A stretch of DNA of 59,213 nucleotides from a virus (IMGVR_UViG_3300033145_001323:1-59213); one strand, 5' to 3'; positions 5,761 to 14,413 are shown, counted from the first letter of the stretch. Numbers and translations: made by a program. Notes: generated by a model not told the origin, from the sequence alone.

Positions 5761-7953
5761 TTATTTTGTTTTTGATAAAAATAATTTCTTCCACCGATAA
5801 AATGAAGCCCTGCTTTCTGTCCACTTTTCCAATCTTTTTATATCATCTGTATGTTTCTCCAATAAATCCTTGATTAGAAATAATCTCTCATCAATCTCAA
5901 GATTTTGTATAACCTCATATCTCCAATCGATGTTAGATTGTTTACTTTCAATTGCAAGAACATATGTTCGTAAATTAAGATTCTTTGAAAATGGGGCAAA
6001 TGTTTTTAAGAAGCCTAATATTTCTTTATCCTCCGCCCATTCTGTGAGATACCTATGTATTTCTATATCAGATGGGCAGAAGTTCAAACAGTGTCCTCTT
6101 GACATTACTGCCCTAATATTGGGGTCTTCTGGCTTTAGTTTGTTGAGTAGTAAGATTACTTTTGCTTTTGTTTCAAATTCCCGTGGGTAATCTTTAAATA
6201 ATGGTGAAGTCGTGGAATATTGCATAACCTTTTCCTCTCTGGAGTCGCAAAGGATTTTTAGCATTGTAACTAACTTGGAATTGCTAAACATTATTTCTGC
6301 CTCATCTATCATTACAAGGACATCTTTTTCTTCCTGTGTTCTTTCGTATATGAGTTGGTAGAATCTCATTGGTGTTACATGAGAATTGATGGTTAATGGT
6401 GCAAATTCTATAAGTGCATTTTCAACCTGAAAACTATTATGGATTATAATGTCGTTAACTAAGAAATTATGTGCAGAATTGTCAATTTCTAAATCATAAA
6501 CTTGAATTGGTTCATTGATTAAATGTTTTTCTTTGATTTTTACCCATCGAATATTATCTTTGCTTTGCCATTTTAATTCAGATAGTAAATGGATGGCTTT
6601 TTTGAATTTTTGTAGTCTTAATTTTTTTTCAAGTTTAAGAATTTTTGAGATTGTATTGCTTGAAACGTTTTTTTGGTTTCTATATACATTCAAAACAGAG
6701 GCATATGTTTTGTTGGAAAACTTGGACATTCCATAAATAGAAACATTAATATCATCTTCGGAGAAGTTTTTAAACAAATCAAGCAATCTTTTAACTTTAT
6801 TTCTACTCAAATTTCCAGTTTTACAATGAAGTTTTAATGTATTCCAATGTGTTTTTGTGAGATAAGTTAGTTCTTGAAACTTTTTTTCTGATAATGGAAT
6901 TACATCCTTGTTGGTATTTATTGCTTTTTTTGATTTAACAATCTTAGTTAGTCTATCTTGTTTTCTTGTTAAATTAAATTTGATGTGCTTGTGATATTTT
7001 GCGAGAGATTCTCTATCTGTGATAACAAGTCTAAAATAAGAATTATCTGGGTAATTTTTGGCTTTTTTGTTGCTTATTTGAGAATGAACTCCAAATCGCA
7101 AAAATAAATGTTTAAGTTGTTTTATTAAGAATTCACTTGCCGATGTTACTTCAATTATATTATTTGCAACACAGCCATCTCCATCCATATATCTTGACAA
7201 ACAATCAGCAATCCTTTGGTTATTCTGAGATAACACTTCATTGGGGAAAAATTTATCTTTAGATAATTTGCCATAAAGTCCTAGTCTTTTTAATTCTACC
7301 TTGAGTGGATTTGGGCATCGTTTTCCTTTGTTTGTTTTTTTCACTATTCTATAAGTATAATGATTTGTTTTATCTTGTTTCAATGTTAATTTTTTATTAA
7401 ATCTTTTTATTTGATATTTAATATCTTTTACACTTTCTTTATCTCCTGAACTAAACATAGGATAATGACCAGTTAATCCTCCTTCTGCTATAAGATGTCC
7501 TAAAATCTTATTTAAACTATTAGAAATTTTGTTTTTATGTTTTATAATTGGATAAACATTGGGCACACAGATAAAATCTCCAATTTTCAATTCTGATACT
7601 GGTTGCCACCCACTGATAGTTAAGAGTGGATGCTCTGGGGTTAATCTGATTTGTCTTCCATCTTCTAATTTTAGCGACAGTGTTTTATTAACTTGTCTTT
7701 TGAAATATTTTTTTATAGGAGAATATTGTAGTCCTTTTTTATTATTAAAACATAGTGTATTATTTTCAACCATTTTCTTGCTGATTTTTGTCATTTCGCC
7801 GTTTTCTGTAATAATGTAATCATTTTTAGACATAGCTACACACTTCCCAAGTCCAGCTCTTGATACAAGTGTTACTAAGTTCATTTTCTTTTGGCTGAAC
7901 GATTCAATATATTTTTGTAGGTTTTTATATTTTTCTATTTTGAGAAATTGCAT
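5761..7953 (-). CDS. AAA-type ATPase interrupted by an intein in the P-loop
   Basis: This 730-residue precursor has a 37-residue N-extein ending SRAGLGK, a 469-residue intein and a 224-residue C-extein beginning SFQ. Splicing would rebuild a Walker A motif (AGLGKS) in a 261-residue ATPase. The C-extein has a Walker B strand (VLVMIDEAEIMF), a sensor-like STTSPLF, and an arginine-finger candidate near VMSRGH. The size and layout fit AAA ATPases of phage DNA transactions, but I cannot name the subfamily. The HTH gene at 7967 lies just upstream, 13 bp away. Confidence 0.75.
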   Translation of the reverse strand: MQFLKIEKYKNLQKYIESFSQKKMNLVTLVSRAGLGKCVAMSKNDYIITENGEMTKISKKMVENNTLCFNNKKGLQYSPIKKYFKRQVNKTLSLKLEDGRQIRLTPEHPLLTISGWQPVSELKIGDFICVPNVYPIIKHKNKISNSLNKILGHLIAEGGLTGHYPMFSSGDKESVKDIKYQIKRFNKKLTLKQDKTNHYTYRIVKKTNKGKRCPNPLKVELKRLGLYGKLSKDKFFPNEVLSQNNQRIADCLSRYMDGDGCVANNIIEVTSASEFLIKQLKHLFLRFGVHSQISNKKAKNYPDNSYFRLVITDRESLAKYHKHIKFNLTRKQDRLTKIVKSKKAINTNKDVIPLSEKKFQELTYLTKTHWNTLKLHCKTGNLSRNKVKRLLDLFKNFSEDDINVSIYGMSKFSNKTYASVLNVYRNQKNVSSNTISKILKLEKKLRLQKFKKAIHLLSELKWQSKDNIRWVKIKEKHLINEPIQVYDLEIDNSAHNFLVNDIIIHNSFQVENALIEFAPLTINSHVTPMRFYQLIYERTQEEKDVLVMIDEAEIMFSNSKLVTMLKILCDSREEKVMQYSTTSPLFKDYPREFETKAKVILLLNKLKPEDPNIRAVMSRGHCLNFCPSDIEIHRYLTEWAEDKEILGFLKTFAPFSKNLNLRTYVLAIESKQSNIDWRYEVIQNLEIDERLFLIKDLLEKHTDDIKRLEKWTESRASFYRWKKLFLSKTK
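6436..7842 (-). other. intein with LAGLIDADG homing endonuclease
   Basis: The intein spans residues 38-506. It has the nucleophile Cys38, a block B with TPEHPL (105-110), two LAGLIDADG-like helices (LGHLIAEGG at 151 and LSRYMDGDG at 252), and a C-terminal block ending IIIHN followed by Ser as +1 nucleophile. All splicing residues and the endonuclease acids are in place, so both activities are probably intact. P-loops of phage and archaeal ATPases are well-known intein sites. Confidence 0.9.
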
Positions 7954-7966
7954 TTTGTTTTTTTAT

Positions 7967-8392
7967 TTATAATAGTTGCATCTGTTCTTTTACTAGTTCT
8001 TTTATTTTATTTCTTAATCTACTTTCGTCATAGCCACAAAATTCTTTCCAGCATTCAAACCAAAATATTTCTTTATCTGTCCATTGTAAAACATTTTTAT
8101 ACCATGCTAATAATCTTTTTTTAGCATATCCTAATCTTGATGGATTTTTTATATTTGTTATTAGACAGAAGAAAAAAGCATTTACCACCTTATTCATATT
8201 ATAATCTTCTATCTTGTGACAATTATTTTTATATTGATAAGCATTAGCCATTTTTAGATGATACCATATTGTTTTGGGATGGAGATCGAATTTTTTTGCC
8301 AAATCCGTAATAGTCATTCCATTACGATGTAGTGCTATTATTTCTTCTTTGTCTTTTTGTGATGTTTTTCTGTTTTGTATTTTTTTGTTCAT
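7967..8392 (-). CDS. helix-turn-helix protein (141 aa)
   Basis: Residues about 12-48 (EEIIALHRNGMTITDLAKKF...HPKTIWYHLK) form a resolvase/transposase-type helix-turn-helix. The C-terminal part is aromatic and basic and unrecognised. It probably binds DNA. It is a candidate regulator of the leftward genes, or a partner of the ATPase encoded next to it. Confidence 0.6.
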   Translation of the reverse strand: MNKKIQNRKTSQKDKEEIIALHRNGMTITDLAKKFDLHPKTIWYHLKMANAYQYKNNCHKIEDYNMNKVVNAFFFCLITNIKNPSRLGYAKKRLLAWYKNVLQWTDKEIFWFECWKEFCGYDESRLRNKIKELVKEQMQLL

Positions 8393-8503
8393 TTTGTTTG
8401 TGTTTTGTTTGTTATTTTTTAAAAGTAATAGTAATATACCAGTCTAAGATAAAAACACTACCACGGGCAGATTTAGCAATAAAAACCACCATTACATTGC
8501 TCA

Positions 8504-8983
8504 CTACGACCCTAATATTTCCACCTCCAACACTTTCACCCCGAAATCTATGGCTGTTCGCTCGTCAGAATACCAAATATCTATTTTGTGTCCATTGCGT
8601 GGGTGTGTTCTGTCCTCCACTACGAAGATTTTATTCCCATACATTTCTGGCAATCTTATTTTTGTTCCAAATGCCAAGAAGTTGCAGGCTACTACTCCAT
8701 CTCTAACTTGTGTGCCAGATGCCGTAATAAAAGGCGTTGAATCACATTGGGCGACCGTGCTCGAATATGCTGTGATAATCCTTGTTGTAGTTTTGTATGT
8801 AGGGATATATATCAGCATCAATGGGGCGGTGATATATGTTTGAGATGGAGTTGTGAGCAAATCAATCACTTCTGGCTTACTATTAAAATCCCTGAATAAA
8901 TAGGATACCCACAAAAGCCACCCAATTAGGATTAGAAACCCCAGCAAAGCTAAATACCAATTATATTTTGTTGTTTTGTTCAT
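8504..8983 (-). CDS. membrane-anchored 3D-domain protein (159 aa)
   Basis: Residues 8-30 form a hydrophobic membrane or signal-anchor segment (WYLALLGFLILIGWLLWVSY). The C-terminal 90 residues fit the 3D (Asp-Asp-Asp) double-psi barrel: ITAYSSTVAQCDSTPFITAS, then GTKIRLP and VVEDRTHPRNGHKIDIW. 3D and MltA-type domains act on or bind peptidoglycan. In a phage this suggests a lysis or entry role outside the membrane. It overlaps the upstream gene by 23 bases. Confidence 0.75.
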   Translation of the reverse strand: MNKTTKYNWYLALLGFLILIGWLLWVSYLFRDFNSKPEVIDLLTTPSQTYITAPLMLIYIPTYKTTTRIITAYSSTVAQCDSTPFITASGTQVRDGVVACNFLAFGTKIRLPEMYGNKIFVVEDRTHPRNGHKIDIWYSDERTAIDFGVKVLEVEILGS

Positions 8984-9176
8984 ATTTTTGTTCTTTTGTT
9001 AAAAACTTTTGCATTAAATTTTCCCAGATAGTTTTCCAACTGGCATTATTGGGCAATTTTCCTTCTATGTATTTTCCCCACTTATCAGAATGCTCCCCGC
9101 AAAACCAAAATCTTTTTTGTCCATCTGTCCATATTGCTCTTTTGTGGCATATTTGGCATCGTTTATATTTTTTCAT
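8961..9176 (-). CDS. small zinc-finger protein (71 aa)
   Basis: The frame starts MKKYKRCQICHKRAIW, with CxxC and then FCGEH, a four-ligand zinc site. A longer TTG start at 9191 would lie inside the GTGCAC dyad (9183-9198), so I chose the ATG at 9176. A Trp-rich helix follows. Function unknown. Confidence 0.6.
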   Translation of the reverse strand: MKKYKRCQICHKRAIWTDGQKRFWFCGEHSDKWGKYIEGKLPNNASWKTIWENLMQKFLTKEQKYEQNNKI

Positions 9177-9182
9177 AGTTAT

Positions 9183-9198
9183 GTGTACCAATGTGCAC
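9183..9198. promoter_or_regulatory. GTGCAC dyad, copy 2 (one mismatch)
   Basis: GTGTAC-CAAT-GTGCAC lies 7 bp upstream of the zinc-finger gene start at 9176. Confidence 0.65.
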
Positions 9199-9241
9199 TC
9201 TTATTTCTTCTTATTTATTTTTTATTTATTTAAGATAAGAT

Positions 9242-9303
9242 GGGCAATCCACTATCCAAACAGGAGCTTTATTTGTCCTATTCGTTTTAATAGCGGATTG
9301 CCC
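9242..9303 (-). other. 9-bp hairpin after a stop codon
   Basis: GGGCAATCC and GGATTGCCC pair perfectly over 9 bp. The structure starts 11 bp after the stop at 9314 and has a smaller AGGA/TCCT hairpin inside. No U-run follows, so it is not a standard terminator. Confidence 0.45.
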
Positions 9304-9313
9304 GAATTAAACA

Positions 9314-9499
9314 CTACACTTCATGGATTTCAAGAACGTAAGTATTTTTGCAGTGTTGACAGTACATTGTTATTTCCCTTGCCCTGAAAATCTCTTGGTC
9401 ATTAAGTAAGAGAAGCCTATTCTTACAATTGGGGCAAGAAAACACATCTAAATCACTTTTAATCGGTTCACCCATTTTCATCCTTTTCATTTTTTCCAC
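9314..9499 (-). CDS. zinc-ribbon protein (61 aa)
   Basis: Two CxxC knuckles (FSCPNCKN and MYCQHCKN) sit 26 residues apart in a 61-residue protein, a minimal zinc ribbon. A strong GGGGGTGG-type ribosome site precedes MEKMKRMKMGE. Confidence 0.65.
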   Translation of the reverse strand: MEKMKRMKMGEPIKSDLDVFSCPNCKNRLLLLNDQEIFRAREITMYCQHCKNTYVLEIHEV

Positions 9500-9538
9500 C
9501 CCCTCTTTTTTATAGTGTTTGTTTTTTTTAGGAAAGAA

Positions 9539-9964
9539 CTATTTATTCTTTAACTTTTCAGTTTCACCCGCCAGATAATCAAGCATATCAAGAATATTAT
9601 TCATTTTCCACATTGCTACATTATATATTTTATTTTCATCGATGGCAAAACAATGTTCTCGGTTTGCCACTTCTGTGTAGGAAATAAAATCCTTAAATCT
9701 TTTTATTTTATGTTTGACTTTTTCTTTTTTGGGTCTGAACATCTTTTCTGCTTCCCTCATCATTGCTATAATATCTTTTGTGCTAAAGAAATTCAGAGAA
9801 TATTCTCTTAAGTTTCGTGAGGGATAACTCCTGAATTCTTGCCCATCAAATCTGAGTGTATAATGTTTTTCACCCTGCTCCATAAAAGAACTCATATACT
9901 TGCCTATTAGGTCTTTATGGCTACTAAGTTGTGATTTTACTTTGTAATATTTATTTTTTTTCAT
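9539..9964 (-). CDS. hypothetical protein (141 aa)
   Basis: A lysine-rich protein starting MKKNKYYKVKSQLSSHKD with predicted mixed alpha/beta content. No motif is recognised. A GTGCAC dyad lies 14 bp before its start. Confidence 0.6.
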   Translation of the reverse strand: MKKNKYYKVKSQLSSHKDLIGKYMSSFMEQGEKHYTLRFDGQEFRSYPSRNLREYSLNFFSTKDIIAMMREAEKMFRPKKEKVKHKIKRFKDFISYTEVANREHCFAIDENKIYNVAMWKMNNILDMLDYLAGETEKLKNK

Positions 9965-9977
9965 AGTTTTTTTGTTT

Positions 9978-9993
9978 GTGCACCAATGTGCAC
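9978..9993. promoter_or_regulatory. GTGCAC dyad, copy 3
   Basis: Exact GTGCAC-CAAT-GTGCAC between the RtcB gene and the 141-aa gene. Confidence 0.7.
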
Positions 9994-10034
9994 TTATTTA
10001 TTTTGTAAGTATTTTTTCCACCACTTTTCTTATT

Positions 10035-11258
10035 CTATCCCTTAATTGATGCAAGAGGCCGAAGTTCCACTAATATCTCAACAAGGTCTTCAGAATTTTT
10101 CATTACCTGTGATATATCCTTATACGAACCAACCGCCTCATCTAAATTATCTCTATTTCTTATTCCATGCACTATACCTTGGTCATTTAGTATTTTCATT
10201 TCATTTTCCAATGACAATTCTTCTTTTGCTCTTGTTCTGCTCATTATTCGCCCTGCACCGTGTGGACTTGAATTGAAACTATCTGGGTTTCCTTTCCCTT
10301 TGGTAATATAAGATGGTGAACCCATACTGCCTGGAATTATCCCGATTGTATTTTTGGTTGCCAATGTAGCTCCTTTCCTATGAACCATTACATTGGAATT
10401 GAAGTGATTTTCAAGTTGAGCAAAATTATGATTGATGTTTATCATCTCACCAAATTCTATTCCTGGAAGTTTGTCATTTACTCCTAAATCCCAACCGTGA
10501 AATTCTTTTGTAAAAACTTCCATAACTCTATCCATCATTAGCTTACGATTGGCGAATGCAAACTCCACACAATAATTCATTTCTCTTAAATATGCCTGCC
10601 CTTCTTCACTATCAAGAGGAAGAAAAGCCAACTCCCATTTCTTTGGAACCGAACTATGCCATTTCTCATTCAATTCAACTGCCAACTTATTATAATGATT
10701 AGCAACTTGTAGCCCAAGATTTCTACTGCCTGAATGTATCATAATGTAAATATGATTATCATTTCCTTTTTGGATTTCGATGAAATGATTTCCGTGAGCC
10801 CCCAATGTTCCCAATTGTTTTAGTGCTGAATTATATTCCCGATTTATAATTTTGTATTTTAGTGGATTGACTGCAGGATTAAATTTTGGCATTAAACTTT
10901 CATCTTGTGCTTCTTGGTGGTGTTTTCCTAAACCTATTGGTATAACCTTTCTAACCTCTCCCATTATTTTTTTAAGAGTATCTGTATCTATTTCTTTTAA
11001 GGAAGTTTTAACAGCACATAATCCGCAAGAAATATCAGAACCAATTAGATGAGGAATTACAACCCCCTTTGTAGCTACAACAGAACCAATACTTGCCCCC
11101 CTGCCAAAATGCCCATCCGCCATCAATGCAGTATGGTGATGAATAAATGGAAGTGAACAGACTTTTTCCATTTGTTCGATACATTGTTCTTCTATTGAAT
11201 TTTTTTCTGAAAATACTTTTAATGGTACTTTCATTTCTTTTGTTTTTAATACATACAT
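10035..11258 (-). CDS. rtcB: RtcB RNA ligase
   Basis: This 407-residue protein is a full-length RtcB. It has the Mn-binding set MADGH (48-50), DISCG (75-79), GNHFIE (157-162), HSGSRN (175-180) and NINHNF (275-279). It also has VHRKG (292-296), PGSMGSPSYI (309-318), the guanylylated His in SSPHGAGR (333), and the usual C-terminal VELRPLASIKG. RtcB joins 2',3'-cyclic-phosphate or 3'-phosphate ends to 5'-OH ends using GTP, repairing cleaved RNAs and, in archaea and animals, ligating tRNA exons. In phages it would undo host anticodon-nuclease damage. The interrupted tRNA-like gene at 5.5 kb is a possible substrate (inference). Confidence 0.97.
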   Translation of the reverse strand: MYVLKTKEMKVPLKVFSEKNSIEEQCIEQMEKVCSLPFIHHHTALMADGHFGRGASIGSVVATKGVVIPHLIGSDISCGLCAVKTSLKEIDTDTLKKIMGEVRKVIPIGLGKHHQEAQDESLMPKFNPAVNPLKYKIINREYNSALKQLGTLGAHGNHFIEIQKGNDNHIYIMIHSGSRNLGLQVANHYNKLAVELNEKWHSSVPKKWELAFLPLDSEEGQAYLREMNYCVEFAFANRKLMMDRVMEVFTKEFHGWDLGVNDKLPGIEFGEMININHNFAQLENHFNSNVMVHRKGATLATKNTIGIIPGSMGSPSYITKGKGNPDSFNSSPHGAGRIMSRTRAKEELSLENEMKILNDQGIVHGIRNRDNLDEAVGSYKDISQVMKNSEDLVEILVELRPLASIKG

Positions 11259-11287
11259 AGTTATTTCTTCTATTGATGTTATTTTAT

Positions 11288-12139
11288 TTATAGTTTAAGT
11301 TTTTTTGGTATAAATTTTTTATGACAAAAAGGACATTCAATTTGTTTTTCTAATTCTTCTTTTAGTTTTCTTTGTTCAGCTTCGGCTTTTTCTTTGGCGA
11401 TTTTTCTATCTCTTTCAGCTTTTTCTTTTTCCATTTTTGCTTTTTCAATTATCGCTAATTTTTCTTTTTCTATCTTTTTTTGTTCCTCTTTGGCTTTATT
11501 TTCTATGGCTTGTTTTTCTAATTCAGCTCTTTCTCTTTCTTCCTTTGCTTTGTCTTCTATTGCTTTTCTTTTGGCTTTTTCCTTTTGCCTCTCTTTCTCA
11601 ATTTCAGATTCTCTCTCTAATCTTTTTCTTTCTTTTTTTTCTGCTTCTTTTTTAAGTTTTTCATTTTCAGCTTTTATTCTTTTTTGTTCTTTCTTTTCAG
11701 CTTCTTCTCTGGCTAATTCTTCTTCTTCTAATCTCTTTTCTTCTTCAATCTTTTTCTGTTCAGCCTCCTCTTTCTGTTTATTCTCAACAAAGTGTTCTTG
11801 TCGGTCTAAATATTTTTCAATCGGAACAATAAGAGCTTTCAAAACATTAGAAATCCCGTCAATAGCTTTTCCTTCTCTTAATGATTGTTCTTTTAATTGT
11901 TTTCTGACTCTCTCTATGGCAATTCTTTTATCTCGCAAAAAAAGTCGTCCTGCTCTTGCCATTTGCATATCTGCTGTCTGTTTTTCATCTGTAACTATAA
12001 TTGTTTTTGCTTTTTGTTCCCACTCAGCAGCTACTTTAAAATATTCTTGAAAATTATCTAAAAGAATACCAGCTTTTGTTTTTTCAAGACCACTTTCTTG
12101 AATCATTACCTCTAGTTCATTTGTGTATGTTTTTTTCAT
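11288..12139 (-). CDS. long coiled-coil protein with C-terminal zinc knuckle (283 aa)
   Basis: Residues 1-95 form a helical head (FQEYFKVAAEWEQKAKTIIV). Residues 100-265 form an uninterrupted Glu/Lys/Arg coiled coil. The end ECPFCHKKFIPKKLKL holds one CxxC. The head resembles phage proteins preceding Gam/ERF-type recombination factors, but that is weak. It shares one base (12139) with the upstream gene's stop. Confidence 0.6.
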   Translation of the reverse strand: MKKTYTNELEVMIQESGLEKTKAGILLDNFQEYFKVAAEWEQKAKTIIVTDEKQTADMQMARAGRLFLRDKRIAIERVRKQLKEQSLREGKAIDGISNVLKALIVPIEKYLDRQEHFVENKQKEEAEQKKIEEEKRLEEEELAREEAEKKEQKRIKAENEKLKKEAEKKERKRLERESEIEKERQKEKAKRKAIEDKAKEERERAELEKQAIENKAKEEQKKIEKEKLAIIEKAKMEKEKAERDRKIAKEKAEAEQRKLKEELEKQIECPFCHKKFIPKKLKL

Positions 12140-12327
12140 TATTTTATTTTATTTAATTTTTTAATCTGTTTAAGTAAATCTTCTGTTTGGTATGAATGTA
12201 AATCAAACATTCTTAAAGCACTTCCACTCATATTTTCTCTTATCGTTATAATAGCAAATTCAGCACCAGCTATGAATGCTTTTACTTGTTTTATGTTGTT
12301 CTTCTTTTTTGATATTACTTTTTCCAT
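12139..12327 (-). CDS. hypothetical protein (62 aa)
   Basis: A small helical protein, MEKVISKKKNNIKQVKAFIA onward. Start and stop codons overlap those of both neighbours (TAATG at each junction), showing a tight operon with the coiled-coil gene. Confidence 0.55.
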   Translation of the reverse strand: MEKVISKKKNNIKQVKAFIAGAEFAIITIRENMSGSALRMFDLHSYQTEDLLKQIKKLNKIK

Positions 12328-12494
12328 TATTTTATTTCTTCTATATTTTCAATTTCTATTTTTTTCTTTTCCCATTGTATCTCTTTTTCTTCTTCAAGAA
12401 TAATTGCCAAAGTTTCTGCATTTTCTTTACCTATTGCTTCAACTTTCACAAAACCATATTCTATCTTTTTTACATTAACTTTGTATATGCTCAT
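12327..12494 (-). CDS. small charged protein (55 aa)
   Basis: MSIYKVNVKKIEYGFVKVEA is followed by an EAAEx-type helix (GKENAETLAIILEEEKEI), the common phage 'beta strand then helix' fold also seen at 19141 and 22177. It overlaps the next gene through TAATG. Confidence 0.55.
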   Translation of the reverse strand: MSIYKVNVKKIEYGFVKVEAIGKENAETLAIILEEEKEIQWEKKKIEIENIEEIK

Positions 12495-12509
12495 CTTTAA
12501 TTGGTTATT

Positions 12510-12701
12510 TTACTCTTTAATATGTTTATCAATATTCTTATGACATTCAGGGCATTCTATTTTTTTTGTTTCGAGTGTTTCCTCTATACTACTGTAATTA
12601 ACAATCTTATTCCCTATTAATTCTGCTTTTTGCCAACACTCAGAAAGAACATTAACTCTATTAATTTCTTTTTTACATTTTGGACATTTGAATTGATTCA
12701 T
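12510..12701 (-). CDS. zinc-ribbon protein (63 aa)
   Basis: FKCPKCKKE at the N-terminus and IECPECHKN near the C-terminus give a four-Cys zinc ribbon. Function unknown. Confidence 0.65.
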   Translation of the reverse strand: MNQFKCPKCKKEINRVNVLSECWQKAELIGNKIVNYSSIEETLETKKIECPECHKNIDKHIKE

Positions 12702-12744
12702 AATTATTTTTCCTTTCTTAATATCTAAAATACTTTAGTAAGTC

Positions 12745-13077
12745 TTAATTGGTATAACCACCACCACCATCAACAGAACAATCACAATTATTACACCATA
12801 AGTATTGTTCGCCATCTCCATCAACTTCGTGCAATTTCCCCTCACCACAAGCTGGACATTTTTCCTTAATCATTTTCTTCTGTATTTTTGATAGTTTATT
12901 TTGTCTTTCTATTACTCTAATCCAATAACTATCATCTTGATTGTCGCCCATATCCAATTCTAATCTATATGGTTTAAGTTCATTGTCTATATCTTCTAGT
13001 AGTCCACTTATATCCTTCCAATCGCTCTCTCTATAATTATCAAGTTGTTTATTTGTTTTTATTTTTGTTTGTTTCAT
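12745..13077 (-). CDS. zinc-ribbon protein (110 aa)
   Basis: An acidic N-terminal helical region (ISGLLEDIDNELKPYRLELD) is followed by a C-terminal ribbon KCPACGEGKL...WCNNCDC. It ends in a Gly-rich tail. It resembles Lar-type restriction alleviation proteins in its ribbon layout, but this is not decisive. Confidence 0.6.
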   Translation of the reverse strand: MKQTKIKTNKQLDNYRESDWKDISGLLEDIDNELKPYRLELDMGDNQDDSYWIRVIERQNKLSKIQKKMIKEKCPACGEGKLHEVDGDGEQYLWCNNCDCSVDGGGGYTN

Positions 13078-13351
13078 ATTATAAACTCAATGTTAGATTG
13101 TATCTTACTTGTAGTTGAAATTATGATTTATCTCTTTTTTAATGCTTTCTCAAGGAAAAATAATAGCTGACTCATCTATTGTGAACTTCAAATCATTGAA
13201 CGGGGGATACTAATTTTTTTAGGCTATTACTAACCCCATTCACCGATCCCCGCACTATTATTTTTGCCTTAAGAAAGGATACAACCCCGCTAGGCTACCA
13301 TATTAGCATTGCCTTTACTATATTGCTCAGGGAGAGTTGTAAGTTGCCCGT
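13078..13351 (-). other. 274-bp gap, weakly structured
   Basis: I see no gene here. It contains G-rich and C-rich blocks that can pair (GGGGAT near 13204 with ATCCCC near 13247) and a short direct repeat TACTAA on either side of a T7 run. It may be an RNA leader for the 110-aa gene's transcript or an unrecognised small RNA. Confidence 0.3.
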
Positions 13352-13367
13352 GTGCACCAATGTTCAC
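13352..13367. promoter_or_regulatory. GTGCAC dyad, copy 4 (one mismatch)
   Basis: GTGCAC-CAAT-GTTCAC lies just after the stop of the TM2-like gene, at the start of the 274-bp gap. Confidence 0.6.
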
Positions 13368-13372
13368 ACAAT

Positions 13373-13573
13373 TTATTTACTATTTTCAGCCAGTTTTACT
13401 GCATCTATAATAGACCAAACTAAAACAGCAATACCAGGAAGCACTAAGCAAAATATACCAATTACATATCCGATAAATAATAGCACACCTCTACCAGTTC
13501 TTCCACAATAAATCTGTCCCAAACCAGGCATTAGGAAACTTAATATACCAGCCAATGTTTTATCTTTTTTCAT
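13373..13573 (-). CDS. TM2-like membrane protein (66 aa)
   Basis: Starting MKKDKTLAGILSFLMPGLGQ, it has two hydrophobic helices with the TM2-domain signature (PGLGQIYCGRTGRGVLLFI). The ATG at 13573 is chosen because AGGAGG lies 8 bp upstream. That site is inside the 3' end of the upstream gene, so translation is coupled. It probably sits in the host inner membrane; its role is unknown. Confidence 0.65.
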   Translation of the reverse strand: MKKDKTLAGILSFLMPGLGQIYCGRTGRGVLLFIGYVIGIFCLVLPGIAVLVWSIIDAVKLAENSK

Positions 13574-13973
13574 TATATTCACCTCCTTTTTTATGGGTTG
13601 TCTTTTTTGTTTTTTGTCTTATTATTTTTTGTAATCCAAAAACACCTTTCCCCGAAACCCCCATTTTGGGCTTTCTTTTTTTCTCTCTGGTTTTTGCTTT
13701 TTTATTTGCTTTTTCTTCCATTCTTCCTATATTTATTTTATAGTCATCTGATTTTTTAATTTCTTTCAATAGCATCATAACTGCTTTTTCTGGAGTATTT
13801 GGTCCGATTTTATCCCATTTAACATCGGTTGTATTATAATCTTTACCATTACAAAACACACTAGTCCACCAATAGCCCTCTGTTTCACCCAATTTAAATC
13901 CTCCCACTATTCCTGTATTTTTATTTTGTAAAGAGTAAATTTCTTTTATAAGTTGTGATAAGTTCTTTTTCAT
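13560..13973 (-). CDS. hypothetical protein (137 aa)
   Basis: A small folded N-terminal domain (VGGFKLGETEGYWWTSVFCN, then KAVMMLLKEIK) is followed by a very basic tail of about 50 residues (KANKKAKTREKKRKPKMG), suggesting nucleic-acid binding. Its 3' end contains the ribosome site of the TM2-like gene. Confidence 0.55.
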   Translation of the reverse strand: MKKNLSQLIKEIYSLQNKNTGIVGGFKLGETEGYWWTSVFCNGKDYNTTDVKWDKIGPNTPEKAVMMLLKEIKKSDDYKINIGRMEEKANKKAKTREKKRKPKMGVSGKGVFGLQKIIRQKTKKTTHKKGGEYNEKR

Positions 13974-13977
13974 ATAT

Positions 13978-14229
13978 TTATTTTATTAAATTTATATCTA
14001 TTGTAAATTTACCTCTTTTACTATCATTCACCTCGTAATATACTCCGATTTGTTTTGGCTTTCCAATAATAAGTTTTACATCTCCATCAGCATTAAAGGC
14101 ATTTTTGATAAAATTACACAACTCTGTTCGTTGTTGCTGTTCACTTTTTTTAGCTTCTAATTCCTCTGATTGTTTCATTGGCAACATCTCTCCGTCTTTT
14201 TTTTTATCACTTATTGCTAATATTTTCAT
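13978..14229 (-). CDS. hypothetical protein, paralogue of the 62-aa protein at 15906 (83 aa)
   Basis: Residues about 45-80 (FNADGDVKLIIGKP then YYEVNDSKRGKFTIDI) match the protein encoded at 15906-16094 (CVDGDIILRM then IELNDSKRGKFFIARL). The pair defines a small conserved fold of unknown role. The N-terminal 30 residues are a separate charged extension. Confidence 0.6.
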   Translation of the reverse strand: MKILAISDKKKDGEMLPMKQSEELEAKKSEQQQRTELCNFIKNAFNADGDVKLIIGKPKQIGVYYEVNDSKRGKFTIDINLIK

Positions 14230-14233
14230 ATAT

Positions 14234-14413
14234 TTATTTTACTAAAATCTTCTCTAAATCTTCTAATGATTGAGTTCCTATCCATTCGTTGTAATGGTCG
14301 GGTAAGTCGTCATCTAAAATTTCTGGTGCTATTTCTTTACTGTGATATTCTGTCAATACCTCATTGTTTTCAATAGCAAATCTATCTCTTTTGTTCTCTT
14401 CTTTTATGGTCAT
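14234..14413 (-). CDS. acidic protein (59 aa)
   Basis: MTIKEENKRDRFAIENNEVL leads into an acidic middle with PEILDDDLPDHYNEW. The 3' end and following bases are duplicated 184 bp upstream (see the 25-bp direct repeat at 14227 and 14411). Confidence 0.5.
   Translation of the reverse strand: MTIKEENKRDRFAIENNEVLTEYHSKEIAPEILDDDLPDHYNEWIGTQSLEDLEKILVK

Noticed and set aside
8961-9191. Longer zinc-finger protein starting at TTG 9191
   Set aside because: That start lies in the GTGCAC dyad and the ATG at 9176 is adequate. The same reasoning removed TTG or GTG extensions at 13582, 21479, 23095, 24819, 26664 and 39990.
11394-12050. Hydrophobic Ser/Phe-rich frame antisense to the coiled-coil gene
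   Set aside because: A shadow of the Glu/Lys-rich coiled coil on the other strand.
13078-13351. Riboswitch
   Set aside because: Some G- and C-rich blocks can pair, but I could not match any known aptamer core and the stems are weak.
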